From: Mycolicibacterium rutilum
GTDB lineage: Bacteria > Actinomycetota > Actinomycetes > Mycobacteriales > Mycobacteriaceae
Assembly: GCF_900108565.1 (NCBI RefSeq)
Contig: NZ_LT629971.1
Span: 248,001-312,000, forward strand
DNA: 64,000 bases
Reading direction: 5' to 3'
Shown: positions 25,316 to 34,959 of the stretch, piece by piece
Layout of the letters: each line of letters opens with the position of its first letter
How positions within the stretch are numbered: the stretch's first letter is position 1
Notes under the pieces: model-generated
What the model saw: the letters and a program-made list of their open reading frames with translations, nothing else
Databases searched by the model: none
What the model was told of the DNA's origin: nothing
Made by a program: the position numbers and the translations under genes

Positions 25316-28300
25316 ATGACCACGCCGGAATCCCCCTTCTTCGGCATTCCGCAGGCGGAGTGGATCACCGCCAATCGGTCTGCATTCGCTATATGGGAGA
25401 CCGATCCCGCGACCGTCGGACACGCCCTTGTGGTAACCCGACGGCAGATCGGCGACTGGTGGGAAGCGACGTCAGGAGAACGCGCCGACATCTTTGAACT
25501 GGTCGACGAGGTTCGCGCCACAATCGACCAGTTGCACCGACCCGATGGATACAACGTTGGCTTCAACGCGGGCACGGCCGCCGGTCAGACCGTCGACCAT
25601 CTGCATATCCACGTGATCCCTCGCTACTTGGGAGATGTTGCAGAGCCACAGGGTGGCATCCGCAACCTTCTGGCGGCAGGGGCCCACACGGCTCAGCTCC
25701 TGAACAACTCGCGGACCCGCATGGCTGACGATATTGAACTCAGCGCGGCTGCTCCGGTGCTGATTGACGGCCAGGTCCGGCTCCTGTTGCCCCAGCTCAT
25801 CCGACATCTCCGAAACACCCGATTCGACCGGATCGACATCGTGGTCAGTTTCATCAAGATGTCTGGGTTGAACCTGATCCTCGACCCACTCGAGGACGCT
25901 CTCCAGCGTGGAGCAGGGGTGCGGGTCCTCACGACCGACTACCTCGGGCTCACCGAAGTCGCCGCACTGACACATCTTCATGACCTCGTCGGAGATCACG
26001 ATGAGCTGAACGTGCGGGTGTTCCAGGATCCCGAAGTCAGTTTCCACCCGAAGGCCTATCTGTTCTATGCCTCTCAGGAGCGTGAAGAAGCCGCGTTCGT
26101 GGGCAGCAGCAATTTGAGCAAGTCGGGCCTCGACGGCGGCATCGAGTGGAACCTACTTGTCGGTTCCATCGAAGAGCTCAAGCAGCGGTTCCTGGCCTTG
26201 TGGCACGACGTCCGCAGCATCCCTCTGACCGACGAACTCATCGCGTCATACCAGCCGGCTCCGCCCTATGTGCCCGAGGTCGTCGAAGTCATTGACCATC
26301 CGGAAGAGGCTCCTCAACCGCGGCCCATTCAAGAGGAGGCGCTCAAGGCGCTCGCACAGACAAGAACTGATGGCTTTCGCGCCGGAATGGTCACCATGGC
26401 CACCGGTTTGGGAAAGACATGGCTCGCCGCCTTCGATGCTGCACGGCCTGAAGTGAACCGAGTCCTCTTCGTCGCCCATCGTGAGGAGATCCTCAAGCAG
26501 AGCCGCGATGTGTTCCGACGAGTCATTCCGGACGCGACGATGGGCCTCTACCACGGCGGCGAAAAGAGCCCCAACGCGGCGTTTGTCTTCGCTTCGGTAC
26601 AGACCTTGTCGCGAAACCTGGACCACTTCGCTTCAGATGCGTTCGACTACATTGCCGTCGACGAGTTCCATCACGCCGCCGCGGAGACGTATCGAAAGGT
26701 GCTGGACCATTTCAGCGCTGATTTCCTGCTGGGGCTCACCGCGACGCCCGAGCGAATGGACGGGGCGGATCTCCTGTCGCTTTGTGCGGACAACCTGGTG
26801 TACCAATGCGATTTGGTCGAGGGCATTCGCCGCAACGAACTAGTGCCGTTCCAGTATTGGGGCGTCCCCGACCCTATCGACTTCGAACCAATCCCCTGGC
26901 GCAACGGGCGCTTCGACCCCGCTGCGTTGGAAGCGGCCGTCGAAACTCAGGAGCGCGCCCAGGCCGCTTTCGACGAGTGGCAATCACGGTGCGGATCGCG
27001 GACATTGGCGTTCTGTGTGACGAAGCATCACGCGGATTTCATGAGTGAGTACTTCCGGGATCGAGGTGTCCGCAGCACCTCCGTTCACAGTGGTTCAACA
27101 AGCGCGCCCCGCCACGAGTCGATCCAAGCTCTTCGTAGCGGCGACCTTCAGGTCATCTTCACAGTCGACATCTTCAACGAGGGACTTGACGTTCCGGATA
27201 TCGACACGGTCCTGATGCTTCGTCCTACGGAGTCGCCGGTCGTCTTCTTGCAGCAGCTGGGTCGTGGCTTGAGGACTCAAGAGGGCAAAGATGCGCTCAC
27301 CGTCATCGACTTCATCGGCAATCACCGCTCATTCCTGCTGAAGCCGCGCACGCTACTCAGCTTGGGGCGTCACGAGGCCCCGACGACCCTACAGGTGCTT
27401 ACAGCACTGGAGGACAACGACTTCGGTCTTCCGCCCGGTTGCTCTGTGGACTACGCACTGACAGTTGTCGAGATGCTCAAGTCGCTGGCGCGCACGACCG
27501 CTCGTGATGCGATCGAGGAGTACTGCCGGTCATACTTGGAAGAGGAGGGCTTGCGGCCCACCGCGGCACAAACATTGCGCGCCGGCCACGATCCCGCAGT
27601 AGTCAGTGCGAAGTACGGCAGCTGGTTCGCGTTTCTCCGTGTTGCGGATCTGCTCGGTGAGCGAGAAGCTGAAGTTGTCGACGCCCACGGTGACACGCTG
27701 CGAGCCTTCCAAACCGAGAGCATCACCAAGAGCTACAAGCTCGTGACAATTCGCGCGTTGCTTCACGACGGCGCGCTGCGCACCGGGGCCGAAGTGATTC
27801 GTAATGCAGAAACCTCACGCGAACTGCTTCTCGCTGATCCGCGACTTGCTCGGGACGTTCCGATTCGTGAGTTCCCCGACCTGGAAGATGCACCGTTAGA
27901 GCGATGGGGCAAGTACTGGGCTAAATGGCCAATCGCGCACCTGACTAGTACGGGTGACAGCGCTGGCTCGGGCACGAAACTGTTCATGCTCGACGGTGAT
28001 CGCATCCGGCCGAACTTTGCGGTGGACGGTGAGCTGGGTGATGTTTTCGAGCCGATGGTCGCCGAGCTGATCGAGTACCGGTTGGCGAGTTATGTGCTGC
28101 ACAAGGACAAGTCGGTCAGTCGAACCTGGCTGTGCCGCCTCGCTTACGCCGACGGGCATCCTGTCGTCCGGTTGGACCGCAGGCAGCATCCTGATCTCCC
28201 AGTTGGTCACCAGACATTGGTGGCCGACGGCACCGAGTACGAAGCTTCATTTGCGAAGGGCGCTCTGGCAGTTGCAAACCGGCCAGATGTGATGGGGAAT

Positions 28301-29302
28301 GCGCTACCCGGCCTCTTGAGGGGTTGGTTCGGTCCGTCCGCCGGACATCCGGGTACCTCTCACGCTGTCGAGATGGAGCAGATTGACGGCACACTGTTGA
28401 TGCGGCCAAGCAAGGCGGCCGCATCCGAGATGGAGATGGACTACGTTCCGTTCTTCGGTGATTACACGGTGGCGTGCGGTCCGGACGCGCCGACTTCATG
28501 GAGTGACCATGCCAGCACGGAGATCCCGATCAGGAAGCGGTCCGAGCAGGCGTTAACGCCCTCAGCACACTTCGTCTGCTTCGCACGCGGAGACTCGATG
28601 AATGGAGGGCCGAGCCCGATCCGGCATGGCGACCCACTGCTATTCGAGTGGATAACTGGCGGATCGGCGCGCGATTACGTCGATCAACCGGTATTGGTAG
28701 AAGCAGTTGGCAAGACCGGTGTTTCGGCTACCTTGAAGGTGCTGCGTCGGTCTGGCGGTGGATATCTTCTGGAATCCACGAACCCGGCGGTTTCTCCGAT
28801 CGAGGGCCGCTCCGATATGAGGCCGGTCGCCCGACTCTTGACGAAGCTGGATCAGACCGACATCAATCCGCTAGCGCCCCGGATCGGTGAGCAATACAAG
28901 AGCATGGATGTGCCGCCGTTGTACGGCGAGGTGTACAACCCCGGCAACTGGCGTTCAGGACATGTCTCGTTGCGAAACCACGCGATCCTGTTTGTCTCGC
29001 TGGAGAAGCGGGCGGACCGTCCTCAATACACCGAGCACTTCGAGGGTCCCGACATCTTCGTGTGGAGTTCTCAGATGTCGACGGCTCCAGAAGGCAAAAA
29101 GGGCAGGGAAATTCTGCAGGCACTGGAAACAGGGAAATCGATTGAGCTGTGGATGCGCAGGAAAGGCAACGACGTGGCATTCACCTACCTGGGACGCGTT
29201 GTGCCGATCAGCTACGAGGGGTCCAAGCCGATGTTGGTGACGTTCCGACTCCTGACGCCTCTGTCGGGCGACCTCCAATCGCGGCTCGGGCTGCAACTGT
29301 AA
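25316..29302 (+). CDS. HIT domain - PLD nuclease - SF2 helicase - DUF3427 fusion protein
   Basis: A 1328-residue protein from ATG 25316. Residues 1 to about 125 are a HIT domain with DHLHIHVIPR (His95, 97, 99). Residues about 150-330 are a phospholipase-D-type nuclease with FHPKAYLF (His244, Lys246) and VGSSNLSKSGL. The SF2 helicase follows: TMATGLGKTWLA (about 362), VDEFHHAAAETYRKVL, GLTATPERMDG, LDVPDIDTVLMLRPTES, QQLGRGLRT. The C-terminal region from about 880 (FMLDGDRIRPNF, GDPLLFEWI) is DUF3427-type. PLD-helicase-DUF3427 proteins are common in accessory DNA; the added HIT nucleotide hydrolase is notable. It is divergent from the MazG/ATPase/HEPN-like operon over 223 bases and probably works with it. 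Confidence 0.85.
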   Translation: MTTPESPFFGIPQAEWITANRSAFAIWETDPATVGHALVVTRRQIGDWWEATSGERADIFELVDEVRATIDQLHRPDGYNVGFNAGTAAGQTVDHLHIHVIPRYLGDVAEPQGGIRNLLAAGAHTAQLLNNSRTRMADDIELSAAAPVLIDGQVRLLLPQLIRHLRNTRFDRIDIVVSFIKMSGLNLILDPLEDALQRGAGVRVLTTDYLGLTEVAALTHLHDLVGDHDELNVRVFQDPEVSFHPKAYLFYASQEREEAAFVGSSNLSKSGLDGGIEWNLLVGSIEELKQRFLALWHDVRSIPLTDELIASYQPAPPYVPEVVEVIDHPEEAPQPRPIQEEALKALAQTRTDGFRAGMVTMATGLGKTWLAAFDAARPEVNRVLFVAHREEILKQSRDVFRRVIPDATMGLYHGGEKSPNAAFVFASVQTLSRNLDHFASDAFDYIAVDEFHHAAAETYRKVLDHFSADFLLGLTATPERMDGADLLSLCADNLVYQCDLVEGIRRNELVPFQYWGVPDPIDFEPIPWRNGRFDPAALEAAVETQERAQAAFDEWQSRCGSRTLAFCVTKHHADFMSEYFRDRGVRSTSVHSGSTSAPRHESIQALRSGDLQVIFTVDIFNEGLDVPDIDTVLMLRPTESPVVFLQQLGRGLRTQEGKDALTVIDFIGNHRSFLLKPRTLLSLGRHEAPTTLQVLTALEDNDFGLPPGCSVDYALTVVEMLKSLARTTARDAIEEYCRSYLEEEGLRPTAAQTLRAGHDPAVVSAKYGSWFAFLRVADLLGEREAEVVDAHGDTLRAFQTESITKSYKLVTIRALLHDGALRTGAEVIRNAETSRELLLADPRLARDVPIREFPDLEDAPLERWGKYWAKWPIAHLTSTGDSAGSGTKLFMLDGDRIRPNFAVDGELGDVFEPMVAELIEYRLASYVLHKDKSVSRTWLCRLAYADGHPVVRLDRRQHPDLPVGHQTLVADGTEYEASFAKGALAVANRPDVMGNALPGLLRGWFGPSAGHPGTSHAVEMEQIDGTLLMRPSKAAASEMEMDYVPFFGDYTVACGPDAPTSWSDHASTEIPIRKRSEQALTPSAHFVCFARGDSMNGGPSPIRHGDPLLFEWITGGSARDYVDQPVLVEAVGKTGVSATLKVLRRSGGGYLLESTNPAVSPIEGRSDMRPVARLLTKLDQTDINPLAPRIGEQYKSMDVPPLYGEVYNPGNWRSGHVSLRNHAILFVSLEKRADRPQYTEHFEGPDIFVWSSQMSTAPEGKKGREILQALETGKSIELWMRRKGNDVAFTYLGRVVPISYEGSKPMLVTFRLLTPLSGDLQSRLGLQL

Positions 29303-29561
29303 CCGCCGCCTCTGGTCAGTTTGGTCGAGCTATGGATGCGTTGAGCCGGAAGCGATATCTCACCCTTGTGGCACCGCCCGCGATGAGGTCGATTACATCG
29401 TGGAGACAACGTCGGATACCGGCGGACAAATGCTGGCGTCGCGAAAGTCGGGCAGATCGCCTTACGGAGACCTACGACCGAGTGAGCGAAGCCGAAGCCA
29501 CAAAGCTGACCTTCGAGTCCCTTCCGATGACTACGCAGGCAGGATAACTGGAGATACGACA

Positions 29562-31838
29562 ATGAGTGAAGATGAAGTCGGAACGTTTGCCCGCGCGGCT
29601 GCGCCGAAAGTTGAAGCAATCGGCAGGCGGCTCATCGACTCTGGACTGGGTGAAGACAATTCACTCCTGACTCCCGGGGAGCCGATCTGGAGTACTGCCA
29701 ATCTCCAACAATTGAAGCGGAACTATGTCGACAAACCCGACCTAGGTGCCGGCGACTTCTTCGAGAAGTTGAAGAGTCAACTGGCCGGCACTTCTCCCTC
29801 CGTTGTGCAACTTTTCGCCGAATTGCTCATCCTTAACGTACTTCCCATCATCAATATGGGTGGCCCGCTGAAGTTGAAGCAGGTCCAAACGGTTCTCGAC
29901 ATGAGCAGCGCGCCCGCGACTATCCCCCCCGACGTCGAGCAAGCGTTGCTTGCCGGCGGGGTATTCCATGGCGGCCAGGCGTTCACGTCTTATCGGTGGG
30001 CGCAGATCGGCTACCTCATACAGGTAACGAGCCACTTTAAGTTGCTGCCCGATGTACGCCGACACGATGCACTGGCCGATCCGCTAGCGTTCCGCGATGA
30101 GCTCGACGCAGTGCCAACCGGCCAAGCAGCACAACGGCAGGCTTTGTTATATCTGGCCTTCCCCCACTTCTACTTGCCGGTGGTAAGCAACGCGCACCGC
30201 ACCACCATGCGTGACGGACTGGCTGCCGACTACCTCGGCGCCCCATCGGACGACGTGGACATCGATCTGGCCCGCATCTATGAAGCGCTGATGGAAGCCG
30301 AGGGCGGGCACGTTGACCTTTATGCGCCCGAATGGCTAAAGAAGTGGCAGAAGGCGACTCCTCCCAAACCGGAACCGACGCCGGATGTCCAACACGCATG
30401 GAAGGTGCACGGCTCCAACGTCAAGGGTCAGGACATGGTTCCGATCTGGCGCCGCAAGCAGTCATTGTCGTTGGGGGCGAGTCTACTTCGACCAGTCGAA
30501 TCCGACATTGCCCGCGAAGAACTCAAGGGTTTCGTCGACGAGGACTACCGATCATCAGGGTATGCGGCCCGGCTGGAGAAGTTCGACGAATTCTACGCGT
30601 TCCTGAAGCGAATGCACCCCGGCGACCTCGTGGTGACCGTGAGCCAGGGCGAGGTCCACTTCGGCACCGTCACCGGTGATCCGGTCTTCGTGGCCAGCAG
30701 CGACGGGCGGTCCAACTTGCGCCGGTCGGTCAGATGGTACGAGCGCCCCTGTCGGTTGGCGGAGCTGCCGGATGACGTCGCCGCACGGCTCGGCACCCAG
30801 GGCGAAGTGTTGGATATGAGCCAACACCTACAAACGCTTCTCGCACTGGCGGAACGGCGGCCGGCAAAGCCACGCGCCGGCGAATTGCATCTACCCGATG
30901 CGAGCGACGACTTGGCACAGCGACTTCACGTCGGAACCGACTGGCTTCAAGACTGCATCGACCTGCTACGTGACCGCCGACAGCTCATCTTCTACGGACC
31001 GCCTGGAACGGGAAAGACCTACATCGCCCAGAAACTCGCCCGCCACATCACTGATGAAGCGAATGTCAAGCTGGTGCAATTCCACCCCGCCTACTCCTAC
31101 GAAGACTTCTTCGAGGGCTTCCGCCCGCAAGGAGTGGCCGGGGGCCACATCGGCTTCGCACTCAAGCCGGGCCCGCTGCGGTCCCTGGTCGACAAGGCTG
31201 CCGACAACCCTGATGCGGTGTACGTCCTCATCATCGACGAAATCAACCGCGGCAACCTGCCGAAGATTTTCGGCGAGCTATATTTTTTGCTCGAGTATCG
31301 GGACCAGGCAATCGATTTGATGTACTCGTCCGACAGCGCAGAACCGTTCTCGCTGCCGAAGAACATCTTCGTCATCGGCACGATGAACACCGCTGACCGC
31401 TCCATCGCGCTCGTCGATGCTGCACTCCGGCGCCGATTTGCCTTCCTGCCGCTGCACCCTTCGGAAGAACCAACCAGCGGCATCCTGCGCCGTTGGCTCG
31501 ACACCAAGGGCTACCCGGTGACGCTCGCCAACCTGCATGACGAACTCAACGCCCGCATCGCCGACACGGACTTCAAGATCGGGCCCTCCTATTTCATGCG
31601 GGACAAGATCGTCAAAGACACGACCGGAGCCGCGCTCAGATTGATGTGGCGCACCGATATCCTGCCCCTTCTTGAGGAACACCACTACGGCGATCGTAAT
31701 GTCGACGTGAAGTCCCGCTATGGCTTAGACGGGCTGATCAAGAGCCTCAACGTCGCGACAGTGCCCCCAGATAGTGCCGGACCGAATGTGGACACCGAAG
31801 CGAGCGACGATGACCTCAGCTCCCCTGATCCTTACTGA
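29562..31838 (+). CDS. mcrB: McrB-type GTPase of a type IV restriction system
   Basis: A 758-residue protein from ATG 29562 (TGGAGA upstream). The C-terminal AAA+ domain has FYGPPGTGKTYIAQ (Walker A about residue 479), HPAYSYEDFFEGFRP, VLIIDEINRGNLPKIFGEL (Walker B), and the McrB signature IGTMNTADRSIALVDAALRRRF. Residues about 280-430 (WKVHGSNVKGQDM, HPGDLVVTVSQGEVHFGTV, VRWYERPCRLAELP) look like an EVE/PUA-type modified-base reader. The N-terminal 270 residues are unfamiliar helical sequence. The complex should recognise modified DNA and drive cleavage with McrC, whose gene overlaps by 29 bases. Confidence 0.9.
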   Translation: MSEDEVGTFARAAAPKVEAIGRRLIDSGLGEDNSLLTPGEPIWSTANLQQLKRNYVDKPDLGAGDFFEKLKSQLAGTSPSVVQLFAELLILNVLPIINMGGPLKLKQVQTVLDMSSAPATIPPDVEQALLAGGVFHGGQAFTSYRWAQIGYLIQVTSHFKLLPDVRRHDALADPLAFRDELDAVPTGQAAQRQALLYLAFPHFYLPVVSNAHRTTMRDGLAADYLGAPSDDVDIDLARIYEALMEAEGGHVDLYAPEWLKKWQKATPPKPEPTPDVQHAWKVHGSNVKGQDMVPIWRRKQSLSLGASLLRPVESDIAREELKGFVDEDYRSSGYAARLEKFDEFYAFLKRMHPGDLVVTVSQGEVHFGTVTGDPVFVASSDGRSNLRRSVRWYERPCRLAELPDDVAARLGTQGEVLDMSQHLQTLLALAERRPAKPRAGELHLPDASDDLAQRLHVGTDWLQDCIDLLRDRRQLIFYGPPGTGKTYIAQKLARHITDEANVKLVQFHPAYSYEDFFEGFRPQGVAGGHIGFALKPGPLRSLVDKAADNPDAVYVLIIDEINRGNLPKIFGELYFLLEYRDQAIDLMYSSDSAEPFSLPKNIFVIGTMNTADRSIALVDAALRRRFAFLPLHPSEEPTSGILRRWLDTKGYPVTLANLHDELNARIADTDFKIGPSYFMRDKIVKDTTGAALRLMWRTDILPLLEEHHYGDRNVDVKSRYGLDGLIKSLNVATVPPDSAGPNVDTEASDDDLSSPDPY

Positions 31839-32991
31839 GGGTGCACCGGGCATCCCGGTAACCCTTTCCTCGGCGGAATACCGCGCACTGACAGACTTGG
31901 GCATCATCACCGTGACACCGACGCTTACCGACGGTATCTACGAGGTCATGGCGGGCCGCAAAGTGGGGGCCGTGGCCATCGGTGACCGCCACCTCATCGT
32001 TCGTCCAAAGATCACCGATCTGAACCGGCTGCTGTTCCTCCTCGGCTATGCCCAGAACCCCGACATATGGCGTGAGGAATCTATTGGCCTCACCGGCGCC
32101 GACGAACTGTTGTCCGGGGTCGCCGAGGCCTTCGCTCGTCTAGCTACCCGCGCCGTCGAGCAGGGGTTGCTGCAGGGATACCGCAGGATATCCGACACGC
32201 TGCCTGTTCTTCGCGGCCGAGTCTTGGCTGGCGAACAGATGAACCGGCTCTTCGGCCTTCCGGTGCCTATCGCCGTCGAATACGACGACTTCACCGTCGA
32301 TATCGCCGAGAACCAGCTGCTGGTGATGGCAACCTTGCGACTGCTGATGGTGCCGCGTGTGAGCGAGCCGGCACGCCGTCTCCTGCGCAGGCTGCGGCGT
32401 ACGCTGGCCGACGTCAGTGTGCCGCCGCGCGGCAGCATGATCCCGACCTGGCAGCCCAGCCGACTCAACGCCCGCTACGGTGCTGCCCTGCGCCTCGCCG
32501 AGATAATCCTCGCGGCCGAATCGTTCGAGCACCACCTCGGTGAAGTCACCGTGACCGGCTACATGTTCGACATGTGGCGCATCTTCGAAGATTTCGTCAC
32601 GGTTGCCCTGCGCGAGTCGTTCAACGACCTTGGCTGGCGCTGCCGTATCCAAGCCTCGCTGTATCTGGACGAACGACGACAGGTCAGTATGCGGCCGGAT
32701 TTGTTGTGTCATCACAACGGAGATGCCACAGCGGTCATCGACGCCAAGTACAAAGCAGAGCGGCCCGACGGGTTTCCCAACGCCGATCTCTACCAAATGC
32801 TCGCTTACTGCATCGTTCTCGGCCTTGGTCACGGTCACCTGGTGTACGCGAAGGGCAACGAACCGGTTAGTACCCACACCGTGCAGCACTCCGGCGTCAC
32901 GATTCACTGCCACGCGCTCGACCTGACGCTGCCGCCGACGGAACTGTTAAAGCAAATTGACGAACTGACGTCGGTGATGGCAGCAGCGTGA
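31810..32991 (+). CDS. mcrC: McrC nuclease subunit
   Basis: A 393-residue protein from ATG 31810 inside the end of mcrB. The N-terminal part (YEVMAGRKVGAVAIGDRHLIVRPKI, NRLLFLLGYA) interacts with McrB in the family. The C-terminal half is the PD-(D/E)XK nuclease: FDMWRIFEDFVTVAL, MRPDLLCHHNGDATAVIDAKYK (D...D-x-K) and NADLYQMLAYC. It cuts DNA when activated by McrB GTP hydrolysis. All expected parts are present and length is normal, so the pair looks functional. Confidence 0.9.
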   Translation: MTSAPLILTEGAPGIPVTLSSAEYRALTDLGIITVTPTLTDGIYEVMAGRKVGAVAIGDRHLIVRPKITDLNRLLFLLGYAQNPDIWREESIGLTGADELLSGVAEAFARLATRAVEQGLLQGYRRISDTLPVLRGRVLAGEQMNRLFGLPVPIAVEYDDFTVDIAENQLLVMATLRLLMVPRVSEPARRLLRRLRRTLADVSVPPRGSMIPTWQPSRLNARYGAALRLAEIILAAESFEHHLGEVTVTGYMFDMWRIFEDFVTVALRESFNDLGWRCRIQASLYLDERRQVSMRPDLLCHHNGDATAVIDAKYKAERPDGFPNADLYQMLAYCIVLGLGHGHLVYAKGNEPVSTHTVQHSGVTIHCHALDLTLPPTELLKQIDELTSVMAAA

Positions 32992-33100
32992 TGGCATTCA
33001 AAATGAAGCGTACCGGTGTAGACGACGGAAGAGTTGTCGCAACGTTTGCCAGCGGGCCGGTCGAGGCCCATTCGCGACAACGATGACGGAAGGTTGACCT

Positions 33101-33805
33101 GTGGCAGAAGGAACTGGTGGGCGGTTGGATATCGTCGACATAGCGCACGCATCAGGTTGGGAAGTTGAATCCACCATCCAGGCTGACGTTTTCACGAAGG
33201 GCGCCAGCCGCATTCAAGTTCAGTACTCCCAAGAGGACATGATCGAAAATGCGGTGAAGAACGACGGAGACGGCGACCGCGGCGCTCTCGGCAACCACGC
33301 GGAGTCGAAGGTGGCCCAGGTGCGGTACTGGTTGACGGGTCGGCCGATCGAAGCACCTGCGGCACCTACGCGTTTCCCTGAGGCAGACTTCACCACTGAG
33401 CCCAGCGGGTGGACGCGCCCTCGGTTCATCGCGGCCCTAGAAGACCCGGGTGACCGAGCGTTCCTTGCGGGGTTTCTGCAACTGATGGACGCAAACGGCC
33501 AACAACCTGCGCAGGGGACGCACGCACGGCTGACTTTCGGTAAGCGTCCGGGCGGAGCGGTATTTGTCTACCCCTTCGGTAGACGGTTTCCACCCTTCAA
33601 GTTCTCGATCAAAGATGGACGCTTGATGATTTCGGGCTGCTGGAAAGGTAACTTCAAAGTTTCGGGTCATCCTGGATTCGCCGAGATTGCAACGCTGTTG
33701 GGCCAAGACGAGTCAGGCCCTGCGAAAGCAGTGCCGGTTGCCGGCCTGGATCCTGACGAAGTATGGCAAATCGGGGATAGAGTTTCCCGAGCGATCAATC
33801 GGTAG
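33101..33805 (+). CDS. Modular protein of McrBC locus, shared N-terminal domain A
   Basis: A 234-residue protein from GTG 33101 (GGAAGG upstream), 109 bases after mcrC. The first about 80 residues (VDIAHASGWEVESTIQADVF, RIQVQYSQEDMIENAV, HAESKVAQVRYWLTG) are clearly related to the start of the next gene product. The C-terminal about 150 residues differ: a segment ending GGAVFVYPFGRRFPPFKFSI then DGRLMISGCWKGNFKV, suggesting a compact beta-rich domain. Neither part is a family I can name. Position suggests a McrBC accessory or independent defence protein. Confidence 0.65.
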   Translation: MAEGTGGRLDIVDIAHASGWEVESTIQADVFTKGASRIQVQYSQEDMIENAVKNDGDGDRGALGNHAESKVAQVRYWLTGRPIEAPAAPTRFPEADFTTEPSGWTRPRFIAALEDPGDRAFLAGFLQLMDANGQQPAQGTHARLTFGKRPGGAVFVYPFGRRFPPFKFSIKDGRLMISGCWKGNFKVSGHPGFAEIATLLGQDESGPAKAVPVAGLDPDEVWQIGDRVSRAINR

Positions 33806-33964
33806 GCATACGTCGGGACGCAGTAGCAGGTACACGCGGCGCGGAGACATCCACGCTTAGGGCGAGACGAAACGAAGACCTGCCGGCACTCCAAGGTCCG
33901 CGGGCTCCATTTCGCCCGGTGGGTTTCGTCACGTACGGGAACCAATGAACTGAGGAGGCAACCG

Positions 33965-34693
33965 ATGGCAGATGAGACGGCCACTCGGCTAGACAATCTG
34001 GATGTCGCGTACGCCAGCGGATGGCATGTCGAGTCAACGGATATGATTGACGTCTTCAAGAAGGGCGACACGGTCATCGAAGTTCGATACACGATGAACG
34101 ATGACTTGGATAGAGCGGTGAAGCGCCGCCCGAATGGTGACACCGAGACGATCGGGGTGCACACGACTGCGAAGGTCGATCGACTGCGATCGTGGCTCAC
34201 TGGAGATAACCGCCAGCATCGCGGTGAACGATTTGTGTCCGCTGGCCCCACTTCCGATCGGTCTCAGCTTTACTCGGAGTTCTGGCACCAGTTCCGCAAT
34301 CGAGTGGCAGCCGAACACCCCGACTGGAGGGCTCGAGCGGGTACATCGAGAACCGCGCCGAATGCCACCCTCCCGGGCGAAACGCCACGGACCCTGTGGG
34401 TCTCGGCTTTCAAACCTGGGCCGCTGCGTCTCGAGCTGGCGTTTGTGCATCCCGACTCCGCCGTCAATCTGGCACGGTTCGAGGCGTTGCGCGCAAAGAA
34501 AGGGCAGCTTGAGCGCGCACTCGGGGGAACCGTGACTTGGGATGAGATGGCAGGCAAGAACGACACTCGCGTGTACATCGAGTCGTCTTTCGAGAGCATC
34601 GATGATCGTGATCAGTGGCCGACCATGATGGACTGGCTGGTCGAAATGCATGTCCGCTTCAAGGAGGCAGTTCGAGCGGTCGGCACACCATAA
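33965..34693 (+). CDS. Modular protein of McrBC locus with DUF4268-like C-terminus
   Basis: A 242-residue protein from ATG 33965 with GAGGAGG seven bases upstream. The first about 80 residues (LDVAYASGWHVESTDMIDVF, TVIEVRYTMNDDLDRAV, TAKVDRLRSWLTG) are homologous to those of the preceding gene. The rest matches DUF4268 by pattern: LYSEFWHQFRNRVAAEHPDW near the start, VYIESSFESIDDRDQWPTMMDWL and a closing helix RFKEAVRAV. DUF4268 domains accompany restriction and other defence genes. A shared front domain with exchanged rear domains suggests a recruiter or sensor plus alternative effectors; that is inference. Confidence 0.65.
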   Translation: MADETATRLDNLDVAYASGWHVESTDMIDVFKKGDTVIEVRYTMNDDLDRAVKRRPNGDTETIGVHTTAKVDRLRSWLTGDNRQHRGERFVSAGPTSDRSQLYSEFWHQFRNRVAAEHPDWRARAGTSRTAPNATLPGETPRTLWVSAFKPGPLRLELAFVHPDSAVNLARFEALRAKKGQLERALGGTVTWDEMAGKNDTRVYIESSFESIDDRDQWPTMMDWLVEMHVRFKEAVRAVGTP

Positions 34694-34959
34694 GACGTCG
34701 TGGACGCGATTTGCAACCGACGACGACATTCGGCCGGTGAGTGCCGGTATCCCTGCCGCTTAGTTTGTAACTGTCTATTCCCTTCGTGAACCATACGGAT
34801 GCTCGCCGCCATACGCGGTTCGCGCAAATTTAAACCTGGCACAAACCCAATATCAGTCGCGGTGCCTCCCCTTCAGCCCGCATGAGGTCAAGGCCCGTCA
34901 GACTAGTGAATTCCCTTCCCTTATTGCGGTACGCTTCGCGCGGGGTTTGCGGTGCCATG

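Noticed and set aside
18491..29302. Known DISARM, BREX or CBASS locus
   Set aside because: No PglZ, BrxC, DrmAB-type helicase pair, methylase or nucleotidyltransferase is present here; the only shared features are generic helicase and PLD domains.
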